Of a stretch of DNA of 64,000 nucleotides, positions 40,501-51,919 are shown piece by piece. The notes below the pieces were generated by a model. That model made no database searches, was not told the origin of the DNA, and saw only the letters and a program-made list of their open reading frames with translations. The DNA lies in the NCBI GenBank assembly GCA_024138025.1, contig JAMXBD010000056.1:62001-126000 (forward strand). Direction: 5' to 3'. Position numbers and translations under genes: made by a program. The stretch comes from Combretum micranthum (taxonomy: Eukaryota > Streptophyta > Magnoliopsida > Myrtales > Combretaceae). How positions within the stretch are numbered: the stretch's first letter is position 1; each line of letters starts with the position of its first letter.

Positions 40501-43006
40501 CTATGAGGTGGAACTTTGTCTAGAACTCTTTAAAAAAATACACAAACATAATTTGTACAAAAAAAAAATTATTAAATTAGTGTTGCTATGGCGCATCTTT
40601 GAATGGAGATATAGCAACCTAAGCATAAAAAAATAATAAAAAAAAACTTTAGAGGGTGTATCGACATCTATTGCACGATATAGGTCTTAGCCATGTATTG
40701 CATTACCAATGAACGATACATATAACGTGTATCATCGTTAATCATGTAATACACTCCAAAATATATCGACAAAACGTGCAATACACATATAATTTTAAAA
40801 AAAAATTGTATGTACTTTCAAAGTGCGATACAATAATACTATTATTGTAAATTTTTTCACAATTTGGTTGTGGTTTTTTTTTTTTCGAAAATACACTATA
40901 CGTGTAATATCTCTATTTCTATGATTAAACTCCAATATAAGATAATGCATCTTTTTTCCATTTTCCTTAAGTTTTTTATGGAATAAATATACAACGATAT
41001 GAAATGTTTTTAAGAGTATTATGTTCACATTCAAAATTTAGGTTTAATTGTAATTTTAAAGATTTTAAGAATTAAATTGACTACATATAATTGTCACACC
41101 TCAAAAACTTAAGGCATAAAAAGACTAATGTATTTTCATATTATAGTTTCAGCATACAAAAAGTCGAAATTTTGCTAACAATCCAACATAAATATAGCAA
41201 CATCCTAGGATTCCCGTCTACTATGGAAAAAAATGCCAAATGGGAAAGAGGATATCCTATGGCTGTTAGTTCGATTTTTAATAAAAATTAGAATACTTCA
41301 TATAGATGGAATCTGGATGGTATTAATACAGTGATAGAACATTACTTGTAAAACCAACTTCTAGTTATTATCATTGGATCATGTTTGTGTCTATGGTCAT
41401 AACTAGAAACAAATAGAAATCTTTTGTATCTAAAAGTGAAATCCAGGTCAATACATAATCACCATTAATACTATGAATGCCATGCATTTAAATCATATAC
41501 AACATATGTCTATGCATTAAACATAAGTTATTATCTTTATTTAAGTATGCCGCACAACACAATTTAGCATCCAAAGAGTTGAAATAGCTGGTAACATAGT
41601 TGTTAAAATCGCGATCTTACCTATATTATTCTATGAGTTTACGATTTTAGGATGCCTTCGAGTTGACGTTGGTAGAATCATTTTTGATAAGAATCTTATG
41701 ATTTCAACAAAGTTATATGTAAAGTGATAGATTCTTACGATTTTAACCAAATTTGTCGATCTTACCTATTCGAGTCAAATGAGCTAAAATATAAAAAATA
41801 CAATCATATGTTTTGCTCATAAACTATTAAGAATTAGATGATGTATCTTTCTTGTTGTCGTTTATTTGGTTTCCACTCATCTCTCTACTTTTTTTTCCCT
41901 CTGTCCGCTAAAAATCCTTGTTCTACATTTATAGAATTCACTTAATTCAAGTTATAGTTGTAAAGTTTACAAGAAAACTTATTTATTTCATTTAACTAAT
42001 TAAGCATTAATAAGTTGAAAAATTTATTCTTCTTTAATTTATCACTTATTTCAAACAAAACACAATAGAAAATAAATTAATTTTGACTCTATTCGATCTT
42101 TTTTATATATGTTATATCAAAAATCAAGAGTTATTACGAAAGAAAAATAATTTCTTCTTTTTACGTCCATTATGTGTTTTACGTTTTCTATATCTTCTAT
42201 AAGCATTTCTATAATTTTTCAAAATTATTTTCCAAAAGTTGTAGAAACTTACGTTTCGATTTTACGTTCTAATTCTATTCACCTCCTGACGATTCTACAT
42301 AGAATTGCAAGTTTAATAACCTTGACTGGTAGCTTATCAATACATAAAAATTCATACAAATGTATATATTAGTGAGAATACTTCACAACACCCAAAAGTC
42401 CAAACAAATAGTTATCTCATCTCAAAATTGTTACCAACTTAGGCATTAATACTACTGCCTTAAGGCAACCATCCATAATTGTGCTCCATACTACTAATTA
42501 ATTTAATTCCAACTTCTTTCTAGCAAATCAACCCATCTCTCAATAATCCACCAATCAAACCTATGTGCACACATAGGGCATCGAATGTCTAACCTGTCTC
42601 ATCTTTCCAAATCGGTGCACTATCAAGATAATGCAACTACCAATTCATGATCATCATATGCAATGACCAATAGTCTAATCCTATCAGCATGGATGCAAGC
42701 ACCCAAGAAAATAATTAAGGTTTTAGTATATTTCGTTTCTTCAAATACTAACATAACAAATACATCTAATGAATAAGGTAATCACATATTTTGGCTACAC
42801 TTGATGCTCTTAGCTTAGGCAAATAAATGGTCCATTTTTTATAATACACGGCCATATATAATCAAGACCTTATTCATATTAAGGTAAACGTAATATTTGA
42901 TTTTACACAAAAATTCAATATATTTTCTAGTTATTTTTACTACCTCCTCAATAAATTGCTCTATTTGTAAATGTAGAAAATGTGACAAATTATTGAATTT
43001 TTATTA
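37571..43006. other. Intergenic, no gene seen
   Basis: AT-rich non-coding DNA. A decayed hAT-like element may lie at about 39548-40010: its left end reads AGGCAAACAGGACTTAGCCC and its right end, read inward, AGGTCAAACGTACTGGGCC, but no 8-bp duplication remains. A (TAT)n microsatellite lies at about 38848-38872. The open frame at 39906-40229 overlaps this element and has no known domain. Confidence 0.45.
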
Positions 43007-43470
43007 GGGAAATTTATAAAAATATGACTCATGTTTTGGTACATTTACAAAAAAATTATATGAGTTTTGATTTTTGATAAATACACTACCTATATTTTTA
43101 ACATTTTGGCAAGCAATTGACTTGAATTATATTTTTGATAAATACATGACCCATATTTTATACTTTTGTAATAAATTGATGTGAGCTATATTTTATGACA
43201 AACACATCACTTCTATTTTTTTTCACTTTATATTAATAGCAAATTAGAGACATGTAAAAAAAATACAAATAATGTATTTTTCAAAAATAAAAACTGAGGT
43301 CACTTGTTTGCAAAATCACAAAATACAGGTTATATGTTTATCAAAAATAAAACTTAGGTAGCTTGATTGTCAAAATATCATAATACAAGTCATGTATTTG
43401 TTTAAAATCAAAAATCATATCACTTATTTATAAAAATGCTAAAACACAGGTTACATTTTTATAATTAACC
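43007..43470. mobile_element. Foldback, MULE-like non-autonomous element
   Basis: 464 bp that is almost entirely one imperfect inverted repeat with arms of about 200 bp or more. The left end is GGGAAATTTATAAAAATATG; the right end read inward is GGTTAATTATAAAAATGTAA. Each arm is itself built of sub-repeats of about 70 bp of the type ttttgataaatacatgacc. The flanks are ATTTTTATTA (42997-43006) and ATTTTTACTA (43471-43480), a 10-bp duplication with one mismatch. Long inverted repeats with 9-10-bp duplications point to Mutator-like elements (family knowledge). No transposase. If transcribed it would form a long hairpin RNA. Confidence 0.75.
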
Positions 43471-43480
43471 ATTTTTACTA

Positions 43481-45600
43481 ATACTCTTAGCATCATTCAT
43501 TACTAATAGATTTTTTTTAATGTCAAGAAATAGAGTAAATAGTAATAGTGAGGTAATAAAAATAGTCAGAAAAACTCTAATTAATTATTAAATTGACCAT
43601 TTTAAAATTTAGCTACCTAATTGAATTTTCGTGTAAAGTTTAGGTATCAAATTTGACATTTCTCATTCGTATTATAATTTGATAATCATAATTCTTAGGA
43701 TTGATTTACGACTTAGTCAAGTGTTTAGGAATCAAAAGAAATTTCCAAAAACCTTTTACATGATAAGTCAATCAGCTTCAAAGTCAAATAGGTTAACTGA
43801 ATGCACACCACAAAAGAGCAGCTAGCTATGTATATAAGTTAGAAGATTAACTCATGACAAAGGGGCAACAATCAACAATAGTACAAGATTAGTTTATTAG
43901 CCCTTCAATTTTAATCGCCACTTACAAAACTAACACCTTAATTAGTCAAGGTTAAGGTACGCTTGATTATGTGTCTTTCTTTATTATCCTAAACTCTAGA
44001 TTTCAATCCATATAAACCTTAATTCAATTTTTCTCTCAAAATTTAACATTGATTTAACTCTCCTTCAACATCACTTAAAAAATTAACATTCTTAAGCCAA
44101 AGTAACTCCAATATATGATTTTACATTGTATTTTTATTGTCAAACATTAATTTAATGATTCATAAACTTATTCTTCTATTCTCTTTCCCCCCTCCCCTCT
44201 CTCTCTCTCTTTGTGAGTTTTTTTTTTTTTCCGATTTATCTAACATCATATCCAAGTTGTATTCTATTATGTCCATCATTGTTGATAATCTAGGCAGCTT
44301 GAAGAGCATGGAGATCAAGCAAATATTGTTTTATTGGCAACTTTTAGAATATGGGTTTTTTTTATGTATTTATTGTTCATGTTCTTTACTTGGCTTACAT
44401 TCCTTATATGAGATCTTGTCATTTATTTTATGGGATCTATTCTACTCGCTGGTTGGTCAAGTTTTATCTCTTACGAGAATTTCTATCTCTTATGAAGGAT
44501 ATTTTGACCGTAAAAAAGATGTGTCCCTTTATACAGTTAAATAATTGTATCACCAACTCTTCATTTATTGTTTTCCTTATTTCGATTATTGCAGTCGATG
44601 TAATTTCTTTTAGTGAATAAAATTCATCTTCCAATAAAAAAAGAAAAAAAAAAAGACTCCATACGTGTGCAATTTACCTTCATGATAAAACAAACCCCAA
44701 GAGACCACCTGACAATAGTTTACCACCTTTACTATTTTCTTCAAAGAACACAAATTCTACGTAAGAAATCTTTATGTATATTCTTAAAACAAATCGTATC
44801 TACCACCATTTACAAATTTCTCTTTTATATTCATTGCTATTTTTACCCTAAATCATTAGAGTCCTTTTTCTTTTAGAGCTTCATTTAAACCATGGAGTAG
44901 AGATGAAACCATTAATAATGTAATAGGGGGATTGCGTTAGATTTGACAAGGAAGTGAAGAATCCTTTAAAGAAAAGAAAGAGACATGCACATCCCTTGAA
45001 TGGGACACAAGGAGAGTTTATGTTTTCTTTGAAGAGTTCATAATGCTTTAAGAAATCGTTGTGCTAAAATATTTATCCAGCTAGATTAAATTATTATAAA
45101 TACGATTTCTTTTAAAATTTGAATTAATTATCCACAAACTTCTTTTAAGGGATGACTCAAACCAAGGGAGTTTATACGGTCCCGTCAATCAAACAATATA
45201 ATCAGTTATCTAATCATTAAAATAACTATAATAAATAGAATATTAACTATTTTAGTTTTGTAATCACGATTGATGATAGAAAAAAAAATTGGATAAGTTA
45301 AGTTAATTCATTCTAAAAGCAATTTGATTAAATGTCACGTAATTCAAGATATTTTGATTTGTGTTATGAAATATTATAAACAACTGTATTTTAAATTTCA
45401 TATTTTTTGCAAAAGAAAAACAAATAAAGATTTGTGTTTTTTATTTTCAACAAATAAATAATCTATGTTTCTTTGTCTGTGCTATAGTCAGGGGACACAC
45501 AGCAATCTCTTATACACTAATCAGTTTGATGAATAATATTATTAAATGGATTAATTAAATAATACAACAAAAAAAAAACTATTTGATGGAAGAAAAAGGA
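43481..45600. other. Intergenic, possible LINE 3' end
   Basis: No gene was recognised. At about 44280-44660 a weakly coding-like stretch ends in gtgaataaaattcatcttcc followed by a poly-A tract, as in plant LINE 3' ends; no reverse transcriptase motif was seen. The open frame 44137-44544 is low-complexity and hydrophobic and is not supported as a gene. Confidence 0.4.
45174..45285. repeat. Truncated relative of the 25107 MITE
   Basis: Matches the reverse complement of 25107-25281 through gaatattaactattttag and flanking ataataa and acgattg/tgattgg blocks. Confidence 0.4.
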
Positions 45601-45865
45601 AAAAAAAAAAGGAAATTCAGGAGGCTATAATTAAGAGAGAGAGAGAGTTAGGGTAAAAGCTCGAACCATTTTCCGACTACGCAAAACAAGGGGTTCGGAA
45701 AAAGGGCAATTGCTGAACCGTTAGTTGACTTGGTTCGAAGAGCGGACGGACCGGAAAGAACCGCTCCTTAACCCTAATGCTTTCCGCCGTTATTTCCACC
45801 AATCTCTCCCTCGCTCCCTCTCTCCTCTGTGTGTGTGTCTGCGAACATCAACTCCATAGACAACA
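45601..45865 (+). promoter_or_regulatory. TAD3 promoter and 5' leader
   Basis: No clear TATA box. A GAGAGAGA tract (45641 onward) and a telo-box-like TAACCCTAA (about 45770), an element often found upstream of plant translation-related genes, are followed by a C/T-rich leader (ctccctcgctccctctctcc) just before the start codon. Confidence 0.45.
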
Positions 45866-48800
45866 ATGAGCAGTGATGGAACAGAGTCATGGCAAATCAT
45901 ATACATACCTCCGACACCACCCATCGACCCCAAACAGCAACCCACCGGTAATTCACTCTCATTTATATTTGTTCAACATCAAATTCCATATTGTTCTATA
46001 TGGGCCTTGATACTAACCTTATTCTTTTTATCTATTTGCAGTGAACGTATTTGCGTCAGAAATCGAACCCAAGTCTGCAAATGCAATTGTCAGGTGAATC
46101 CCACTTCGTTTTCTAATCATCTTCCTCAAATTGCAAGTCTTTTTTGAAGTTATTGTTCTTTATTTGTATTACACTGCAAATTGATTAAGATCGGGTTTGT
46201 GTGTAGTGATAGTGAGATTAATATTTAGTATTTGGAGATGAAACTTGGTGTGACTTTGGATTGAAAGCGATTTAGGATTGAGTAACGAGTTCGGGGCCAG
46301 GGATAGAATGTTTGGATGTGAGATTAGGGAGCTTTGTCCTCTGGGATCATGTGGGAATTCCTGGGCCTTTATAGTAAAAAAAAAAAACTTGCGATTCGTT
46401 GTGTGCGATGTCTCTGTGATACTGAGTGCAGAGAGCAGAGAAAGTCACATGAGCAAAATGAACTTACTCGATGGGGTACTTTATGTCATGGATTGGCTCA
46501 TACCAAGAGGATGGAAATTGAAGAGTTTGATTTGGAATCACGTTTGACTGCAAAGGTCAGTTGGACTCACCAGCCAATATCATATGCTGTTTAAGTATTT
46601 GAGCTTGATTGGTAACTTTTATGAGAGCTTGAAACAGCTGGAATGTAAAGAATTGGAATTCAAGTTATAACTTAAGTTTGAGTAGACTACTAATTCAGCC
46701 ATGTATGTGAGGCGATCCTCAATGGATTGGATGAGGCTCAAATTTGAGTGAGGTAAGACTGTAACTTGCCTTTGAAAATACTACTAGCTTTACGGTTTAG
46801 ATGTAGAGGTCTGTTGCATTTGCTCATGGGTCCAGGCTCTAAATCCTGGTCCTGCCTTGCTGATATCAAGGAAAAGAATAGCTTTTGAAGAAGCAGCAAG
46901 AACATTACATTGGATTGAGCTCAATCATAGTCAAGCCAAATCATTCTTCAAAATCATATGCTAACTTGAAATCATAAGAACTTCTGATGTTACATGTTAA
47001 AGAAAGCTCATGCATGCTATATATTTGATCTGCAATCCGATGTCTGATGTTCACAGTTCTGTAGATAGAGCATCATGACTGCTTTGAAACTGTAATGGAT
47101 GTTTAATGCTGTTGCTGGAGTAAAAATCTTGTGTTCCACCATTTATATACAGCAGGTTGCATAGCTAAAATGACTGCTCTTCAAACTGTAATCGATGTTT
47201 AATGTCATGGCTGGAGTAAAATTACCCCTGCTCTGATTGCAAAGCTAATCATTGACATATTATAAATTCCTTGTTAGGCGTTTAAATCAAATAGCTCCAT
47301 TGGAGGATCTTCGCCATGTGAAACGGGTGCAAAAAAAGTGTAATGAAGAAGGTATACCTCTTACAATGTGTAAGTAACTAGGATTTATTACTCTTTTATA
47401 TCTTAAGTATACATTATTTACTCTTGTATATTAAGGTTGCCCTAAGCAATTGCTTTATTGCAATTTTTCTCTGATATCTATTTGTCTTCTAACTTTGCAA
47501 AAAACATGTTTGATGGCATAAGTTTTTCAATGCTCAGCTTTCCCTTGCTAGATGTACTATGTTATTCAATCAGTTTATATAATGTCCTTCTGCCCTTTCT
47601 TGAATATCATATGGTAGAAAATCACAGTGTGTTTTGATTCTAATTTTACGTTTAAGATCCATTTGTTTTGCTCCATTCATAGGATTGACATAATTATTGG
47701 AAATTACTCTTACTCTTATGGCAGGGAAAACTCAGTTATCAGTGATGTTATGTTTAGCCTCTGAAGATGGAAATTTAGATGAAATACCACATGACGTGCA
47801 AGAAATGATCAACTCATACCAGTTGAGTCTTTTCGTTACAAAAGTAGGTTAGCAGGTAGTTTTTTTTTTTTTTTTTCCCCGGTTGTTTTGGTGTTTGTGG
47901 TTGGGGGGTGGGGGTGGGTGTGTTGGTGGTGGGTTGATGATCCAGTTGTTGCAGCAAGTTAACCTTGTCAGTTTATAGATGTTAGAAAAAACTGCTTTTG
48001 TTGGTACAAAAAGATAAACAAAATAATAATGCTAAGATGAAAACCTTCATCATCATATTCATAGATGTCATTCTATATATATACTGATGGTTTGTGTTTG
48101 CTCATTGAGAACAGTAGATTAATTTTTAGATTTCTTGGGTGTTTCGTTTATATAGGAGTGGAGAAATTACTTTTCTGTTTCATGCTACTTAATTTCATAT
48201 TGGATAACCTAGGTTTGCAAATATGCTGCCCTAACAAAGGAAGAGTGGAAGAGCAGTGCAAGTTATGGCCTACATCATACCATCCACCAACCTAGTAAGT
48301 TTCAGTTTTCTCCTGTAATAGTTCGTATCAATGTGCATAAAGTATATAAATGTATACTGAGGAATTTTCAGTATATTGAATTAGAGTATTGCTGGGAAAC
48401 TGCAAATATTGAGTATGGTTTCCATGTAAGTCTCTTTGGAAATTTTCTCTATTATAAAGCTCTCTCTAAACTGGCTGCCCGAGAATCCAATTGTCTCCTA
48501 TCAAATATGCATTGAGTGCATATTTATAAATATAATGCTCACAAATACACATTGAGTGCTGTTACATCACAAATATAATGCTCACATAAATTTATAAGCT
48601 TAAACTTTTAAATCAAATGGTTATGGTGCTAACTTAACATGGTATCAAAGTAAGAGACCATGAGCTCGAATTCTTATGCACTTGTTACAACCCCACTAAA
48701 AATTAAGTAGTCCACTTGATGGCCTAAGCCAAAATTAAAGTCCCGGCCCATAAGTAAAGGGTCACTCCATAAATATAATACCCACAATATCTACAAGCTT

Positions 48801-51532
48801 AAGCTATTAAATCAGATAGTTGTAATGCTAACCTTAACATGTGTTACCCTAATAGTCCAATGCAGTAACATGAAATAAGCAATTAAATAGTTATTTCATG
48901 GGAAGTAAAAATAGAATATAATATAACTTGGCTGTTTTAGGTAATAGCTATTCCCAAGGAAATTTTTTTCTTTTTGGTGTTTTCTCTATTTTATTCCTCG
49001 AAATGTAAGGGCTGTAAGAAGAATAATATTTTTCCAAAAGCATCATCAAGAGAGATTTTTATGTTCTTTCTGCTATGGGCAGCAATATTGATGGCATTAT
49101 GGGATTTGGTGAAGATGAATCAAGAAGAATATTCAGCTATATGAAATATGCCGTTGACTTGGCAAAATCTAATGATAATTTGGTAAGAATTTTAACTTTT
49201 GGTATTATTTAGACGTATGGACGTGGCCTTTTTAAAGTGCACTGGATTCTGGTGTTATTTAGTCTTTTCAGGCCAATAATATTTTACAACTTAATATTGT
49301 TTCACGACTTTTATGGACAAAAATAACTGCATTGTGAGAACTTTTATGCACTGAATTATCGGCATTCACATTAGCAATATCACATACTGCACAAGCTTTC
49401 TAATGCACTAACTACTCGTTCACTCATTGAATGAATAAGACTGTAATGGAATTGTTATTCCCGAAAAATGAAATAGAGATATAATAGATTTTCATTTATT
49501 AATTTTTTATTTAAATAAGGATATTTTGGGAAAAAATCTTTTTCAATATTAAATTAATACTCATAAGTTTGAGTAATGAATATCTATTCAATGTCTTTTG
49601 TAATTGGGATTTCTTATGGATTCACAGTTATAATCAACTAAACGTTGCGATAGCTCTTCATAATAAATAAAGCTATAACAGAACAATTATTACAGTATAG
49701 TGAACGAGCACTTAATAAAACAATAATTTGTTGTTGCAAGGGGGGATGCTTCACTAATGTGGATCTTTTAATTGAAAAGCATCAAGAACTAAATGGATCT
49801 CACACAAGAAAAATAGCTCGTGCATTAATGTTCAATGACCTAATCGTATAAAAAATGATGTGGTTGTAATATTCAGTATCTATCCACTCTTATAGATTGC
49901 TGGTTCATATGTCTAAGTAAAATGATTCCATGCTTTCATAACCTACTTTCTCTTTACTGCCACCTTGCTGCACATCTTGTCCAGCTACATAATCACAAGG
50001 TTGATTCATTAACTGTTCCTCCTCCCGTATTCAGGAATCCAATGCTGCTGTTATAGTAGATCCCAATTCAAACCAAGTGGTTGCGAGTGCATGCGATCAA
50101 ATTTATAAGTTTGGTCCAAATGAGAGAAGCAAAGAAGCCAATTCTGTCAGACAGAATGAAGCCAGATCCACTAGTTCCCATCCAAATATTGATGGTGGGA
50201 AAAGCCATGAATATTATCATACAAATGGTTCCACAGTAAGAGAAAAGAAAGTACTCAAACATATTGCTTGCCTGAACCCTTGGGAGTGGGAAGAACGGTG
50301 TTGTACATCAAACTTGTGTTTGCAGAACCCATTGTGGCATGCTGCTATGGTAGCTATGGACTTGTCTGCAATCAGAGATAGATGCTTATTTCCAAGTTCA
50401 GAGCATCATGAAGGTACGGTGGATTCTAACAAGAGCATGATTGCAGGCTCTCCAGTCAAAAGACAGAAACGGGTTTTACTGATGTGAGTTATCTGGTTAT
50501 GCATCGAACAATTTTGCTATATCCTCATCATTCTCTTCATCACTATAGCAGGCACAATGCACACGTATTCAATGGGTCAATAGCACCACAGTTTTCCTTT
50601 TATTTGATTGCAAGAATTTTTGTTGACCTTACTAAGCTCTTTTATAGGCTTAATACCATGTCATCATCCATGTCTTGGACCCCAGCTGTTGTCATTGGAT
50701 CAAAAGCAATCGCCTAATTACATGTGCTCTGCATTTGTTTCAGTTTATCATAGATGCCGAATCAATTTGCAGTTGGGACCTTGAAAATTTTGCTGCTGCT
50801 GTGTTAAAGGCTTTTGTTTTCCTGATTTTTCTGCTTCTTGCTGGCTTGTATCTTACCTGAGGGCTGTGTTCTAAAATTCCAGGTTAAGAGGGACAAAAAA
50901 GAAGACACCATTCCATCAGATGTTTGTTCAGCGGATTCTTCTGCTAACAAACCTTACTTGTGCACTGGATATGACATCTACCTAGTCTGGGAGCCTTGTC
51001 CTATGTAAGTTAAATTAAATGAATTCCAAGAGTTGTGAATGCCTCGCTCCAGAAAAAGAAATTTGTCAATGCATGGGCACACAAGCAATCACCTTCTTTC
51101 CCCTCCATATGCCATCATGCTCATCTCATCAAAACAAAGCTGGTCATGCAATATTTGCTTATTTGATCTCTCACAAATGGTTACAGTTTCTAGAGAATAT
51201 TGCTAGAATGCACGATTTTCACACATTGTATTACTATTATAGAATTATAATCTAAAGTAGCAATATTTGTGATGTTTTCATTTGTAAGGTGCGCAATGGC
51301 ACTTGTCCACCAGCGATTGAAGCGTATATTTTTCGCTTTTCCAAACCCTAGAGCTGGAGCTTTAGGCAGTGTTCAGAGACTGCAAGGGGAGAAAAGCCTG
51401 AATCATCACTATGCTGTTTTCAGAATCTTGATGCCAGAAAATATCTTGGAAATTGGTGGCCAGCAGTCAACAATCTTAGCTACCAGAGCCCAAGAATCTC
51501 AATCAAGGCTGATAATAGTTCCTTCACGGTGA
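45866..51532 (+). CDS. TAD3: tRNA adenosine deaminase subunit TAD3 (ADAT3)
   Basis: Non-catalytic partner of TAD2 in the nuclear/cytosolic heterodimer that converts wobble A34 to inosine in tRNAs. Nine exons: 45866-45947, 46042-46093, 47278-47351, 47725-47843, 48213-48294, 49083-49182, 50035-50483, 50883-51004, 51289-51532; about 441 residues. Seen: conserved IAPLEDLRHVKRV (about residues 48-60), a WHAAMVAM stretch where the catalytic Glu of the HxE motif is replaced (Val, His near 272), the zinc motif PCPMC (about 358-362), and C-terminal GEKSLNHHYAVFR. The missing Glu is normal for ADAT3. Odd: exon 5 lacks one base at about 48246 (TGGAAGAG), and the exon 7/8 junction is out of phase, best explained by one base lost in an A run at about 50466-50469. 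There is a tail of about 30 residues beyond the usual end. Identity sure; integrity uncertain. Confidence 0.93.
47072..47224 (+). repeat. Direct repeat in TAD3 intron 2
   Basis: Two copies of about 55 bp (47072-47127 and 47171-47224) sharing aaactgtaat(g/c)gatgtttaatg and tggctggagtaaaa/ttgctggagtaaaa, about 100 bp apart. Confidence 0.7.
48540..48860 (+). repeat. SINE-like repeat, copy 2, in TAD3 intron 5
   Basis: Related to 37330-37570 in the same orientation: aagcttaaacttttaaatca, catggtatcaaag, gagctcgaattcttatgcac, gttacaa and aaaaattaagt. A partial second copy of the head (aagcttaagctattaaatca) follows at about 48800, suggesting an internal duplication. Confidence 0.42.
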
Positions 51533-51919
51533 AACATGATATCGAGCCATGCATGGATGCAGACGTTCATGCGCACACAATTGCTTTCTTTCGTGACATA
51601 TTATGACACTGTAGCCGTTGATTGTATTTTAGGAAGCTCTACTGATGTCCTACTCAAAAAGAGTTGTGATTAGGGAAAAGATAAAAGGAGAAAAGGGAGA
51701 CGAGCTATGCTGTTAAACATGATCTACAGACTACAATCGTGTGCCTGCTACAAACCTGTTTTATTACATTCATGTAATGTAGTACTAAATCACATTCTTT
51801 CATATCATATGTTGTATGACCACTGTTTGAAAAGGAAATAATCAAACTTGTGCAGATAAACTAACTAGAGGAGCAACTAAAGGAGCCCTATAGAAAAAAC
51901 AACGTAGGCAACGCAACAA
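51533..51919. other. Shared 3' region of TAD3 and HAP2
   Basis: Only 387 bp separate the two convergent stop codons, so the 3' UTRs must abut or overlap. No other feature was seen. Confidence 0.6.

Noticed and set aside
44137..44544. Longest unassigned open frame on the plus strand (135 codons)
   Set aside because: Hydrophobic, low-complexity translation of pyrimidine-rich DNA, no domain, no splice partners; more likely a LINE tail or chance.
45765..45780. Telomeric repeat
   Set aside because: A single CCCTAA-type motif only, so a promoter telo-box, not telomere sequence.
48640..48700. A tRNA gene, suggested by a box-B-like motif
   Set aside because: No cloverleaf with paired acceptor stem or proper box A; treated as a SINE-like repeat.
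45866..51532. Calling TAD3 a pseudogene outright
   Set aside because: All nine exons, splice sites and motifs are preserved and only two single-base losses in homopolymers break it, so sequencing error is at least as likely.
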